From Rhizomys pruinosus (lineage: Eukaryota > Chordata > Mammalia > Rodentia > Spalacidae), in contig VZQC01009509.1 in assembly GCA_009823505.1 (NCBI GenBank), positions 1,472,247 through 1,536,246 of the forward strand: a DNA stretch of 64,000 nt. Reading direction: 5' to 3'. The position numbers were made by a program, and so were the translations under genes. Below the pieces are notes generated by a model. It did no database searches. It was not told where the DNA came from and saw nothing but the letters and a program-made list of their open reading frames with translations. Below are positions 33,985 through 45,545 of this stretch, one piece after another (the first letter of the stretch is position 1; every line of letters begins with the position of its first letter).

Positions 33985-34231
33985 GGGGCTGGAGAGATGG
34001 CCTAGCGGTTAAGAGCGCCGACTGCTCTTGCAGAGGACCCGGGTTCAATCCCCAGCACCCACATGGTGGCTGAGAACCTTCTGTAACTCCAGTTCCAGGA
34101 GAACTCCAGTTCCAGGGGAATCCGAGACCCTCTTCTGACCGTGGCGGCATTGCACGACACGGGTGCACAGACCTACCTGCAAACAGTACATTCATACACA
34201 TAAATAAATAAAATAAAATAAAATAAAAAAA
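33985..34231 (+). mobile_element. B2 SINE, young subfamily, 15-bp target-site duplication
   Basis: Here the two 17-bp blocks are almost identical ('aactccagttccaggag' and 'aactccagttccagggg'). Tail grown to (AATAA)n. Direct repeats at 33970-33984 and 34232-34246 read taaatggacactttg and taaatgggcactttg. Confidence 0.97.
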
Positions 34232-34282
34232 TAAATGGGCACTTTGTCAGTATTTCTTGAAAAGAAGTCTTCCAGTAAGGTC

Positions 34283-34725
34283 TTAGGAGCTGTTCTGGTT
34301 TGGATTCTATTGCTGAGATAAAACACTGACAAAAAACCAACTTGAGACAAGAAAGGGTTTTTTTCTACCTTAGAGCTAACAGTCCATCATGGAGAGAAGC
34401 CAAGGCAGGAGCACAAGGCAGGATCGTGGAGGCGGGATGTGGAGCAGAGGCCATGCAGGAATGCTGCTCACTGGCTTACTCCCCTGGCCTGTACCCAGCC
34501 TGCTTTCTTACATAACCTGGGACCACCTGTCCAGGGGTGGCCCCACTCACAGTGGCCTGAGCCCTCCCACATGGCCCACCAACAAGGAAAATGCCTCATA
34601 GACATGCCCCCGGGCTACTCTGGTAGAAAAAAATCCCCCACTGGAGGTCTTGAGTTGACAACTGAAGCTGTCCCCCACGGGAGCCTTTATCCCCACGGTC
34701 CCATGAGGCCCTACCTAGTATCTGA
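34283..34725 (+). mobile_element. Dispersed rodent repeat (RMER1-like/related), long copy
   Basis: 'ttctattgctgagataaaac', 'ctgacaaaaaaccaacttga', 'agtccatcatggagagaagc', 'catgcaggaatgctgctcac', 'ccaggggtggccccactcac' and 'tcttgagttgacaactgaag'. A variant of the group at 14145 whose middle differs. Family name uncertain. Confidence 0.7.
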
Positions 34726-34984
34726 CATATGTTTCAAGGATCTCTGCTGGATTGGGGTTGTCAGAGCCCTGTAGGAGTTTTCCTTTGAAATCTTTTTAAG
34801 CCATATAAAATCTAAGGGAAGTCAGATAAGATAATAAAGCTTGTTTCTTATTTGTATATATGCGTATTCTATGTATAGGGCATATATAGAACATATAATT
34901 CTGTATAGAATATACTGATGGTGGTATTCAGAAATGAGAGTTTTCCTTCCCTTATATCGAAGTCTAGGTCTGTTTATCTGTCTG

Positions 34985-35061
34985 TCTGTGATTGTGGGCA
35001 TCAAACCTAGGACCTTACATAAGTTAAGCTCACTCACACTGCCACTAAGCTATAAACCGGG
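34985..35061 (-). mobile_element. ID/B4 head fragment
   Basis: Antisense: 'catcaaacctaggaccttac', 'actgccactaagctataaac'. Confidence 0.42.
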
Positions 35062-35463
35062 CTTCGAATTATGCTTTAATATACATGTAGTAAGAGTTAA
35101 TAGGGAAAACTCATAAAGTCTACTTTTTAGGAACAGACCAATTAAATACTTAGCCATTAAAAACACAGGCAAAGTGGAGATCCTTGCAGCACCCTGGGAA
35201 GACAGTGAGCCGCCATACGGATGGTGGTGATCTATTTTCTCCTTGGGAATGGTTTGTGTTTAAGAAAGTGGATTGGTCCCTGTCTCCGGTTGAACTTGGC
35301 TGCTTAGATTTCTTTTTTTATGAGTCCTACAGGCCCGTTTTTGTCATCATGTTGTGGCCTTTTTGCTATTACGTGATATTTATCATCCTGACGTCTAGAT
35401 ATCCTAGCTTCTAGTTAGTGTGCTGGCTGCTTCTACACCGGGACTGCTGTTAGGAGCACAGTG
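35062..35463. other. Unique stretch
   Basis: A 76-codon plus frame ending at 35414 is hydrophobic at its end but has no family match. No repeat. Confidence 0.45.
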
Positions 35464-35705
35464 TGGGGCTAGAGAGATGGCTCAGTGGTTAAGATCACTT
35501 GCTGGGTTTTCCAGAGGGCCTTGATAGCTGGTCCCAGCACCCCTTTCCCCACAGCTCACAAATACTGCATGCAGCTCCCAGGTGGGGAGAACCAAAACCA
35601 TTTTCTGTCTTCCACAGGCACCCATACTTGTGTACACATAACCACACACAAGCACATGCATACACATGATTAAAAATAATAAAACAATAATAAAACAAAT
35701 CTCTA
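35464..35705 (+). mobile_element. B2 SINE, older copy
   Basis: Head 'ggggctagagagatggctca', 'gtggttaagatcacttgctg', a middle altered relative to the consensus, CA-rich then AAT-rich tail. Confidence 0.76.
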
Positions 35706-36149
35706 ATAAACAGCAGCAACACAGGTCTCAGGTACTGACAATACAGAAAGGCCAAGTCTGTGTTTGTCAGTTGGTGGTTTAGACAAGTTACAGGTAAAAC
35801 ACTACAAAAGCCTCTGTCTAGATTCTTATCTTTCTCTCCAGCAGAACCAGACAGAGGGAAATGAAGTTGAATGCCGGGCAGTCAGGCAGGCTTTGTTTAT
35901 AAAAGGAGTTGCTGGAGACAGAGTAGACACTGTCGGTTGGGAAAGCTGGGGGGGGGGGTTCACAAAGCTTGACATTAAAAACCTAATGTGTGAACTTAGG
36001 CTGGACTGAAAAAAAGGTTATTTCTGAAATACCAAAACAAAACACCCAGGAATGTGAGGGTGTTCCTTTTCCTACTTGATGCCTCAGGTCCCAGGATAAG
36101 TTAGTTAAGGTGAGACGTTTGCATTTTAATTAATTTATTAACTTTGATC
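35706..36149. other. Unique stretch
   Basis: Contains a G-run at 35950-35958. No repeat. Confidence 0.45.
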
Positions 36150-36290
36150 TTTTAAGAAAGGGTCTTATGTAGCCCAGGCTGGCCTTGCACTCCATGTGTA
36201 GCTGAAAATGACCTTGAACTACCAATTCTCCTGCCGCCACCCCCCACCCCATGCTGGGATTACAGGAATGCATCACCATGCCCAGCTATA
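36150..36290 (-). mobile_element. B1-like SINE, old
   Basis: Antisense: 'ttatgtagcccaggctggcc', 'atgctgggattacaggaatg', 'atcaccatgcccagcta'. Confidence 0.66.
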
Positions 36291-37077
36291 TAATTGCATT
36301 TTAAATGTTCCCATGTGTTCCGTGTCTTCAGTGTGTGGTATAATATCTAGATGCGAAGTTTCAAGGCCGAGAACATGTCTACTGTGGAGATAGTTGTATT
36401 TCTCTGATATGGTGCACTCTGTCGATCTAAGTGACTGAATGACATATTTTTAGAGGCTACAGATGGAGCCACCTGTGCAGGGGGTGGAGCTGCAGAGAGC
36501 AAATGTGACAGGAGCCTCCATCGTTGCCTGGAGACTGAAGAGACTTGAAGAAGAAACTACTCACTGTGAACTCATGCAAACCCATTCCTCCAGTGCCAAG
36601 TAGCCGGGTCAGGCCTTCACATGGCTTAGCTCAGGTGGTGAGCATGTAGTTTCACAAGGAAGGTGATCTTTCTTAGAGAAATGATTAATCCTATTTTAGC
36701 TCACAGAGTTCCTTTGACTACCACCTATTTACCCTGATTTAAACTCTGTTAAATTTTAAATGGAGAAACTGATATCTAAGCAACAGTCGGAGAATGAGGT
36801 CACTTATCTCAAAGTTTCTTTAAACCTTTAATTATTGTAAACAGAAGATCTCGTTTCTTCGAAGGATGCGGTCATGCCTTACGGTCTTATGGCTGCGAGA
36901 CTTGGTATGGGTTTGAGTCATGGCTTGACTCGAAATCTAGAACGGGGTACCATTAAAGAGAAATGACTACAGTCAGTGGTCATGAGAGGTCTAAGCAGTG
37001 TTTACAGAATGATCTACATAGTTTAAAATTTCCATTATTGCAACAGTTCCATAATAAGTCAGTGTTATACATGAACT
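36291..37077. other. Unique stretch
   Basis: No recognised repeat; no frame above 70 codons. Confidence 0.45.
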
Positions 37078-37411
37078 GTGTTAGTTATTTTTCTGTTGTA
37101 GTAAAACACCATGACCAACGGAACTTATGGACGGAAGAGTATTTGAGCCTGCGGTTCCAGGGGTAAGGGTCTGTAATAGCAGCACAGGTGACCAGATCAG
37201 ATGCCACTGGCATTCTTGAAGCAAGCCCAGGGAGCAGAGACAGAGAGGGCTAGAAATCCGACCTTTCAAAGCCCCCCCACCCCACCCCAGGCTTCCTCCA
37301 CACACACGGCCACATTTCCCAAGACCTCAGAACCTGCATCACCAACTTGGGACAAAATGCCCAAATACTTGGAGCCTATGGGGGGCGTTCTCAGTCAAAC
37401 CACCACAGTGA
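37078..37411 (+). mobile_element. Dispersed rodent repeat (RMER1-like), rearranged
   Basis: Starts 'gtgttagttatttttctgtt' and 'gtaaaacaccatgaccaacg', then departs from the other copies and ends 'ggcgttctcagtcaaaccac'. Confidence 0.6.
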
Positions 37412-37774
37412 CACTTTGAAGATGAGGTTGAAATGATCCTGTCCTCATGAGTTCTTGGATGTGTCTGGCCCACGTATGACCTTGTCAGTCAGCCCTGACT
37501 CCCCATCAATAAAAGAAGTTCAAGGAAATGTCAAACTCTAGACAAACAGTAGAGGGGACCGGATAGGTAGTTGATGGCAGGTGACAGAGTTCATGGATGA
37601 ATTCTGACATGATGGCTGGTGTGGTCACATTTTCACTGTTCACAGGCACTGCCCAGACTCTCACAGGGGGAATCCTAATGTCATGCTGGAAAGAGGCACT
37701 GACTGTTCTTATACAGACTCAGCTCCAAGGACTTCAGACTTTACTCTGTGATGTCCTTTCCTGGTTCCATTAAT
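37412..37774. other. Unique stretch
   Basis: Nothing recognised. Confidence 0.45.
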
Positions 37775-37970
37775 TAATTAAGATAGGGCCTCATTATTTC
37801 AAGCTTCCCTGGAACCCAGTATGTAGTGAGAAGAAGACCTTGAACTTCTGATCGTCTTGTCCTGTCTCCACTTTTTGAGTGCTGTGTTTTGTCGTAGTGG
37901 GGTTGAACCCAAGGTTTCATGTATGCTAGTTCAATTGTCTTCCAAACTGAGCCACATTCCTTCCTAGCAT
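37775..37970 (-). mobile_element. B4-like SINE (antisense)
   Basis: B1-like part ('agatagggcctcattatttc', 'ggaacccagtatgtagtgag', 'tttgagtgctgtgttttgtc') then an antisense ID-like head ('gttgaacccaaggtttcatg', 'ccaaactgagccacattcc'). Confidence 0.55.
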
Positions 37971-38859
37971 CACTAACTTAAAGGCTCTGGTTGTCTGAGG
38001 AAAGCTGTCCTCCTTGGCCTTGTTACTGAGTTTTGGCAGGGGATCTACGAGTGAGCTTCATGCCCTGAAGGGCTCCTTTGACTGCTCTGGTGACGGCACC
38101 TTGATCAGGGCAGTTCTCACATGAAGATCTTTAGAAGTGAGGTTTTTCTTTGAAATTTAAAAGAAAATGAAATAAAAATATGCTTGTTTTCCAACTTAGA
38201 TTGATGAGCTGTTGTAGAAGGAAGGCCAGCCTTTGAAATCTATAGGCATCTTGTTGCAGGTCCAACCTCACTGACCCAGACACATTAGTAATGGTCTAAG
38301 TGGCCTGCTCTGCCAGCAGGCCTGGCTAGGTGCACACCGAGGATGCTAAGTGGAGAAAATCCCTGCCCAGCCCTGAAGTGAGGCTGTTGCTCTGGTCACT
38401 CTACCTCCTGGGAGCCTGGGAGACGTAGACTGGGTTGTTTATGACCTGTTCTTGCTGAGTGCCTAAAAGTCTAGTTTCTTTTGCAGATATTGCCTAAGTA
38501 ATGTTTTCTTGTCATAGCTGAGGCCTCGCAGAGCCTCCAGGCACCTGAGACTTTTGCAAGGGCCTGTGGCCTTGGGGCCGCTCCGCAGGGGAATTTGAAA
38601 CTAGAACTGATCTCATTCCAAGGAGCCAAGCATAATGCAGTGTTTGTTCCTGACTTATTTAGCCTAAGGAAAATTCAAGCAGGCAGGAGTGGGGGCTGGG
38701 AGGACCGTTCAGAGTTTGAGTAATCACGTTAACTCAGGAGTAAAGCGAATTGTATTCTAGAAATAAAAGCAAGTACACACGGGCTTGTCCCTTCAACTGC
38801 CACCACTTTCTAGGCTGTTGATACACAGTCAACACTCCTCGTGGGGACAGTCATGGACT
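37971..38859. other. Unique stretch
   Basis: No recognised repeat or exon. Confidence 0.45.
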
Positions 38860-39074
38860 CCAGTACCCACGGCAGGAGGAAGAGGGCCTCCTCACCACTG
38901 GCCCAGTACCCACAGCAGGAGGAAGAGGGCCTCCTCAACATTGACCCAGTACCCATGGCAGGAAGAAGAGGGCCTCCTCAACATTGACCCAGTACCCACG
39001 GCAGGAGGAAGAGGGCCTCCTCAACATTGACCCAGTACCCAGGGCAGGAGGAAGAGGGCCTCCACAACATTGGC
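38860..39074 (+). repeat. Minisatellite, 43-bp unit, 5 copies
   Basis: Units start at 38860, 38903, 38946, 38989 and 39032, exactly 43 bp apart: ccagtacccacggcaggagg followed by aagagggcctcctcaacatt ga. Copies differ by one to four substitutions. 43 is not a multiple of three, so open frames through it (81, 69 and 99 codons) are spurious. Confidence 0.98.
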
Positions 39075-39329
39075 CCATTGCAGACTGAGCCTGGGCTTCC
39101 CAATTAGCTGTTTTGTTCTTTGGAAATTCGGCTTGGTGTTGCACTCACCAAAGTCTAAGGATAAAGGCAAGGGCCTGAAAGGCCTCTGCCTGCGCCGTAA
39201 TTCATCTGTTTGGGAACCTGCTAGAAAAATCCCAGTGGCCTGAATGGAACTTAGTGTGGGCGTCTGTAATTTCAGAAGCAATGAGTGGGCCATTCCGAGT
39301 TCTGACATGTCTTTGTTCATTTTTAAGGG

Positions 39330-39375
39330 TTTTATTTTATTCTTTAATTAATTAACTAATTTGTGTATGTATGGT

Positions 39376-39425
<50 letters not shown>

Positions 39426-39590
39426 GTTTACATGTGAATATGGATACCTACAGATGCCAGAAAAGGGCTAAAGATTTCTCTGGAACTAGAGTTTGGTTGT
39501 TAGCTGCCGTGTGGGTGCTGACAACAGACCCTGGGTCCTTTGCAAAAGCAGCGAGGACTCCGATGGCTGAGCCGTCTGCTTCTCCAGCCC
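39330..39590 (-). mobile_element. B2 SINE with GT-expanded tail
   Basis: Antisense, 'tctctggaactagagtttgg', 'gttagctgccgtgtgggtgc', head 'ggctgagccgtctgcttctc'. Confidence 0.8.
39377..39422 (+). repeat. (GT)n microsatellite in a B2
   Basis: 46 uninterrupted bases of GT. Confidence 0.98.
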
Positions 39591-41043
39591 CTTTACTTTT
39601 TCGGTCCTTCATGCCTCCATTGAGGTCAGTCCTGGTGCTGAAGCTGGTTACTGACTTGGGCATTCATTTTTGGATTCTTGGGTGAAATATGTTGGTGCTT
39701 TGCTCGAGAGTGTTCCCAGGAGATGCTGCTCTTATAAAACATGAGCATCTTTTAAGGATCTCACTAGAGAAAGGTTTACAACAGTTTCATCAAGTGAATC
39801 TAGCCCCCTGTCCCTCCTGATGATGATTTTAACACACACCTCCTGTTGACTGTAGTCTAGTGCTGTTGGAAGGAGAGGAGTGTGGCCCGGAGAGGTAGCT
39901 CTGAACCCATGAAGGAGGCCATCTTTCTGCCCTCTGGCAGTGGGGGCCACAGAACCATGGCACCACTTGCTGGAGACAGGAAGAGACACTCAGAGGTATG
40001 CTTCCACGTGGCAGTGGCAGCATGACCGTAGCCACTGGGTGTGAGGCCGGTGGAGGGAGAGAAGTCAAGTATGGTCAGAGGGTGGGGTTGGAGCACCTGG
40101 TGAGGGAATTATGAAACTTGGTGGCCTGAGTGACTTCGGGGTTGGCACGTGTATATGGCGAGGAGGCCGCAGAAATGAATACAGTCACAGAGTGAGGGGG
40201 AAAGGCACAGAGGCCATGCAGCCCAGAACAGAATGGAGAAGACATACACGTTGCTTCCCCTTTCTCTTTAGCACATGAGCCACCACACGCATTTGCCAGG
40301 GGGAGAGGAATAGCAAGAATTAGGAGTTGATTGTGTCCAGATCACACTTGGTGTGTTTGTGATTAGGAGAATCTACAGTGATCTTTGGAAAGGTACAAAC
40401 AAACCGGTGACAGTAACCTGGCAGTGGAGAGTTGTGGGGCTTGGGTCCATTCCCCAGATGTTCTCCCATCAGAACTACGTTCCAAAACAAACCAGAAGGT
40501 AGATGGGCAGGGCTTGCAGTACATAAAGCAACCATCTGCCAGATTATCTAGTGCGGAGAGCAGAACAGCTGAGGGGGCCAAGGATGGAAGCTGGTCCATA
40601 GGGCACATCCAGCTGGCTTGGCGGGCAGGCCCCATGGCCTGCTAATTATCCTGGTGTCTGGCTGCATGAGGGCCTTTTCCACTGCTCTAAAAAGGCTTTT
40701 CTCTAACTTCCGGGTCTCCCGGAAGTTGGAGTTGGCCCACTCTGCCCACGGTGGTTTTTCCTGTGGAGCCTGCTCTGAGCTGTTTGCCGGTTCCCACAAT
40801 AGTCGGCCCTGCTGGTTCTCAGAGCTCCTGTCTGCACTGCCTCCAGCCGGACAGAGCTCACAGCTTTGTGAAGACATGCCCTCTGGAAGAGCCCAGTGGA
40901 AGCCATGCACCTTCATGGCGAGGCCCGTGCACAAGGCTTTAGCCGAAGCCTCTCTCTGTCTTTCTCTCTCCCTGTCTCTTCCATCTTCTGTCTAATTTTT
41001 TGGCATAAATACTAGGGAAAGGTCTCAGACCTATAGAAAAAAA
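39591..41043. other. Unique block
   Basis: No repeat recognised over 1.4 kb. Open frames up to 128 codons on both strands (40548-40995) overlap each other and show no domain. A 10-bp palindrome with two head-to-head ETS words lies at 40705-40727. Confidence 0.45.
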
Positions 41044-41170
41044 TTGTCTTAGTCTCTCTTCCACAGCAAGCCACAGATGGGTGGGTGTGAAAGAAGAGAG
41101 ATTGATTGTGGCTCACACTTTAAGTCAGTGGTTGAGGGTATGTCTGTTGCAGGACTTTGTAAAAATTTTA
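41044..41170 (+). mobile_element. Dispersed rodent repeat (RMER1-like), 5' fragment
   Basis: 'ttgtcttagtctctcttcca', 'agagattgattgtggctcac'. Weakly preserved. Confidence 0.45.
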
Positions 41171-41195
41171 TTTAACTTTTTTCTTTTTTTCCTAA

Positions 41196-41392
41196 GAACT
41201 ATTTTTATTTTTATTTATGTGTTGTGAGTCTGTGTGAGAGTATGCCATGTGTGTATGGGTGCCCCCTGAGTGCAGAGGACTCAGGTCCTTGGGAGCTGGA
41301 GTTACAGGTGTGGATGCTAGGAACTAAATAAACTCTGGACCTCTGGAAGCCGAGCAAGCACTCTTAACCACAGACCCTTCTCTCCAGCCTCT
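41196..41392 (-). mobile_element. B2/B3-type SINE
   Basis: Antisense: 'ctgtgtgagagtatgccatg', 'gagctggagttacaggtgtg', 'agcaagcactcttaaccaca' and 'cttctctccagcctc'. Confidence 0.76.
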
Positions 41393-41415
41393 ATTTAAAA
41401 ATGTTTAAGCATCTG

Positions 41416-41419
41416 TATC

Positions 41420-41466
<47 letters not shown>

Positions 41467-41991
41467 ATCTATCATCTTTCCATCTATCTATTATCTATAT
41501 ATCATCTATCCATGTCTATCATGTATCTATCTATCCATCTATCTATTATCTATCATCTATATATCATCTATTTATCTATCATCTATCTATCATCTATCTA
41601 TCACCTATCTGTCAGTCTATCTATCTATCTATCATCTGTCTGTCTATCATCTATCCATCTATTATCTATCATCTATCTATCATCTATCTATCTATCAATC
41701 TATTTCTATCATCTATCATCTTTCCATCTATCTATTATCTATATATCATCTATCTGTGTCTATCATGTATCTATCTATCCATCTATTATCTATCATCTAT
41801 ATATCATCTATTTATCTATCATCTATCTATCATCTATCTATCACCTATCTGTCAGTCTATCTATCTATCTATCATCTGTCTATCATCTATCCATCTATTA
41901 TCTATCATCTATCTATCAATCTATCTCTATCATCTATCATCTTTCCATCTATCTATTATCTATATATCATCTATCCGTCTATCTGTCTATC

Positions 41992-42036
<45 letters not shown>

Positions 42037-42100
42037 ATGTATCTATCATCTATCTATCTGTCTATCATCTATCCATCTATTATCTATCTATCTATATATC

Positions 42101-42131
<31 letters not shown>

Positions 42132-42140
42132 ATCTATCAC

Positions 42141-42189
<49 letters not shown>

Positions 42190-42361
42190 ATCTTTCCATC
42201 TATCTATTATCTATATATCATCTATCCGTCTATCTATCTATCTATCTATCATCTATCTATCTAATGTATCTATCATCTATCTGTCTGTCTATCTATCATC
42301 TATCCATCTATTATCTATCATCTATATATCATCTATCTATCTATCTATCATCTATCACCTA

Positions 42362-42421
<60 letters not shown>
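41416..42421 (+). repeat. Large (TATC)n array with higher-order structure
   Basis: About 1 kb of ctat/catc/gtct tetranucleotides. A marker segment, ctttccatctatctattatc, recurs at about 41476, 41720, 41941 and 42192, spaced 244, 221 and 251 bp, so the array has amplified in blocks as well as by slippage. A 287-codon plus frame rich in Y, L, S and I is a translation of this repeat and not a protein. Confidence 0.98.
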
Positions 42422-42563
42422 GTGTTTGCATGTACCCACATGTGTAAAGTCAAAGGCTAACTTGTGGAAGCAACTTCTCTACTTTGACAATGGGAGTTCT
42501 CAGATCAAACTTGGGGTGTCAGACTTGGAGCAAGTGCTCTTACCCGAGCCATCCCTTTAGCCT
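42422..42563 (-). mobile_element. B3-like SINE fragment
   Basis: Antisense: 'gtttgcatgtacccacatgt', 'agttctcagatcaaacttgg', 'aagtgctcttacccgagcca'. The TATC array sits between this and the SINE at 41196. Confidence 0.5.
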
Positions 42564-42885
42564 TGGTGATGAACTTCTTGCTGGTGGAGTCCCAAGTGGA
42601 TACAGATCATTGGGGGTGGGAGGAGAAGGGAGGGGAAGACCTCAGGAGGAAAGAGGAGAGAGGAGGAGGCAGATACTGTTTGATAGACAGCAGGAGAGCA
42701 TGGAGGGCCCAGGCCTTCCGTTACCCTTGTAGGAGCTCATCTTCTCTGAGAGGTCGTTGGCCCCTACAGCCAGCAGCCTTGACCTACTTACCTTGTACCA
42801 GGCTCCATCTCTTGAAAGTCCTTCAGTACCACCATATTAGAGACAAGAATATGAAGCTTTGGGGGAGACAAACCATAGTTTTAAA
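42564..42885. other. Unique stretch
   Basis: Purine-rich around 42620-42670. Nothing else recognised. Confidence 0.4.
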
Positions 42886-43110
42886 TATATTATTTATTTA
42901 TTTTTATTTGGCATGTATGAGTGTATTGGCTGCATGTGTGTAAGTGCACCTGCGTCATGCAATGCCCAGGGACATCAGAAGAAGGCACTGGAGTACCCTG
43001 GAGCTGGAGTTACATATGGCTGTTAGCCACCATTTGGGTGCTGGGAATCGAACCCAGGTCCTCTGCAAGATCAGTCAGTGCTCTTAACTGCTGAGCCTTC
43101 TCTCCAACCC
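42886..43110 (-). mobile_element. B2 SINE, older copy
   Basis: Antisense: 'gtgtattggctgcatgtgtg', 'ctggagctggagttacatat', head 'ctgctgagccttctctccaa'. A single copy of the block that is duplicated in the young subfamily. Confidence 0.86.
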
Positions 43111-43124
43111 CTAAACAAGAGATT

Positions 43125-43337
43125 TAAAAATTTTTTAATTTATTAATTTATACATAAGAGTGTTTTGCCTGTGTGTACATAAGTACACCTGTGCTTGCAA
43201 TGCCCACAGAGGCCAGAAGAGGGTGTCAGATTTCCTGCAACTAGAGTTACAGATGGTTGTTAGATGCCTTATGGGCACTGGGAACTGAACCCAAACATCT
43301 GGTGCTCTTAATTGCTGAGCTGTTTCTCCAGCCACCA
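43125..43337 (-). mobile_element. B2 SINE, older copy
   Basis: Antisense, directly after the previous one: 'gtgttttgcctgtgtgtaca', 'ggccagaagagggtgtcaga', head 'gctgagctgtttctccagcc'. 'caaaccata' occurs on both sides of the pair (about 42868 and 43337), consistent with serial insertion at one site. Confidence 0.86.
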
Positions 43338-43449
43338 AACCATAGATTTTATGGTTAGACTTGCAAGTAACAGTAAGGGCCCATTAACACTGGAATTTCC
43401 TCTGGATTAATGCTTACTTTTTTTTCCTTTTTAAAAATCTTAAATTATT

Positions 43450-44130
43450 CTCAAAGCCACTATGCTGACTGAGGTGACACAGTCCCAGAAAGACAAATGG
43501 AGAATGGTTTCCCTCATTTGTGGATGCTAACACCAAATCCCCCAGATGAAAGGCAAGCTGAATGACAGTACAGTTATATTTTTGTTTATCTGAAAGCAAC
43601 TATGTTGTTATAATGTGAATCTCTCAATGGGCTCTAGAATCCACCCACCAATTATTTTCAGACTCTGTAATTACTGTATATGGGTGGAGAGTTTGTATCC
43701 ATATTTTAGAGTAATATGAAATTAATGGAGGAAAATGTGGGCTGGAGAGATAGCCTAGTGGTTAAGAGCACCGACTGCTCTTGCAGAGGACCCAGGTTCG
43801 ATCCCCGGCACCCACATGGCAGCTGAGAACCATCTGTAACTCCAATTCCAGGGGAACTCCAGTTCCAGGGAAATCCGAGACCCTCTTCTGACCTCTGCAG
43901 CATTGCACGACACGGGTGCACAAACCTACATGCAGACAGTACATTCATGCACATAAAAATAAATAAATAATTAAAAAAAGACTGAGAGAAAGATGCAGGA
44001 CAGTTATAGCAGAATGCATGATCTGGGATGGGATGAGATAGGATGGGGTGGGGGAAGGGATAGGGGAATATGCCTGAACAGAAATGAAAAATGATGTATG
44101 AAATACATAAAACGTCAATAAATAAATTTA
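43450..44130 (+). mobile_element. L1 3' end, split by a young B2
   Basis: 'tgctgactgaggtgacacag', 'tcccagaaagacaaatgg', 'cctcatttgtggatgctaac' mark the last ORF2 codons. After the B2 (43739-43979) the 3' UTR continues 'gcagaatgcatgatctggga', a G-rich run and 'cataaaacgtcaataaataa'. The 3' UTR tail resembles the antisense segment at 50377-50530. Confidence 0.85.
43739..43979 (+). mobile_element. B2 SINE, young subfamily, nested in L1
   Basis: Complete head to tail with the duplicated block (aactccaattccagggg, aactccagttccaggga) and CpGs 'gcattgcacgacacgggtgc'. Inserted in the L1 3' UTR, so younger than it. No clear target-site duplication seen. Confidence 0.97.
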
Positions 44131-44149
44131 AAAAATTAAATTATTACAT

Positions 44150-44289
44150 TATTTATTTAGTGTGTGTGTACGCACAGGAGAAGATTAGGAAAACCTGCCA
44201 GACTCTGCTCTGTCCTTTGACCTTGTGTCCTGGGGCTTGAACTCAGGTCATCACACTTGGCTGCAAGTGCCTTTACCCACTGAGCCGTT
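44150..44289 (-). mobile_element. B3-like SINE fragment
   Basis: Antisense: 'agtgtgtgtgtacgcacagg', 'gcttgaactcaggtcatcac', 'ctttacccactgagccgtt'. Confidence 0.5.
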
Positions 44290-44639
44290 AATACTTTCTG
44301 TGCCTAGAACTCCCTTTGACTTCAACATCCCCACGGATTCTTCTTTTTCTAATATATCGTAGCTGTGGTAATGCGTGGGTAGAGATGCGTTAGGGAAAGA
44401 CATTCCAGAAGGATCTCTGCACTTTTCCCTCAGTATCTTCACAGTCCCCGAATAAACACCAAAGTGCCCGTTCTTCGTGCCTGCAGGCAGACTAGACTGC
44501 ACCGGGCTACCTAGCTGCGTTTCTTCTGCACCTCTCACCCACCCCCCCCAGGATCCTAAGCTCTCTGAGCGTTGCTGACCCAAAAGGATTCATTTGTTTG
44601 CTAATTGGCTGCATCTTGATTAAAAATATTTTACTCATT
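44290..44639. other. Unique stretch
   Basis: A 110-codon minus frame (44251-44583) covers it; no domain. C-run at 44543-44550. Confidence 0.4.
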
Positions 44640-44847
44640 ACTTTTATTTTATGTGCATTAAGTGTATTGTCTGCATATATGTAAGTGTGTCCATGTTGTA
44701 GAATGCTGTCAGAAGAGGTTGTCTAGTCCCCTAGAACTGGAGTTACGGACACTTGTTAGCCACCATGTAGGTGTTGGGAATTGAACCTGGGTCCTCTGCC
44801 AGAGCAGCCAGTGCTCTTAACTACTGCATCAACTCTCCAGCCCCCAC
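44640..44847 (-). mobile_element. B2 SINE, older copy
   Basis: Antisense: 'aagtgtattgtctgcatata', 'cctagaactggagttacgga', head 'actgcatcaactctccagcc'. Confidence 0.82.
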
Positions 44848-45381
44848 ATCTTCCTGTTTTTTATAGTTGTCCTTAGAGAAGATGTCCTGATAAGTTGTGC
44901 TTTTCTGTCTGAAAAGTCAACATTCAAAGATTTAAAGTTTCAAGTGAAGAGTAAATTACGGTTGTAGTTAATAGGTTGGATGGATGATGTTGAGACTTTA
45001 GTTTGGGTGAATTCACTCCTTGAACATTTATGGGGTAATGAGATTTATAAAAAAAAACTTCCTCTACATACTTCAATTTTGAACACTTAATCTAGTGAAC
45101 CAAAGAATATAAATGCATTGTATTTTTTAGGGCATCCTAGTATGTCACTGTAATGTACTCATAATCAGACATGTCTCAATTCAAATAAAGATGTATTTAT
45201 CTGAAGGCAATAATGATGCCACTAGAAATTCAGAAGCATTTCAATTCAGCATGGCCACAATTATGGACATCATTGTTTCTAGCTGCACACTGACTGCTTG
45301 AGCTCACTGAAATGTCAAAGTATTTTCTCCAGTGAAGGTGGAAGGACCTCTCTGAAGTAGAACTCAAAAATCCCAGTAATC
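44848..45381. other. Unique stretch
   Basis: AT-rich, nothing recognised. Confidence 0.45.
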
Positions 45382-45545
45382 CAGGTGTGGTGGTGCATGC
45401 CTTTAATCCCAGGAGTGTAGAGGTAGAGGCGGGATCTCTGTGAGTTTGAGGCTAGCCTGGTCTGTATATCAAGTTCTAGCCCAGCCAATGCCACCTAGTA
45501 AGACCTCCTTTCTCTCTTTCTAAACAAAACAAAAACAAAAGTCAA
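45382..45545 (+). mobile_element. B1 SINE
   Basis: 'aggtgtggtggtgcatgcct', 'ttaatcccaggagtgtagag', 'gtgagtttgaggctagcctg', with an A-rich 'aaacaaaacaaaaacaaaa' tail. Confidence 0.78.

Noticed and set aside
41401..42264. 287-codon open frame, longest in the window, rich in Y-L-S-I
   Set aside because: It is the translation of the TATC array; the repeat has no stop in that frame.
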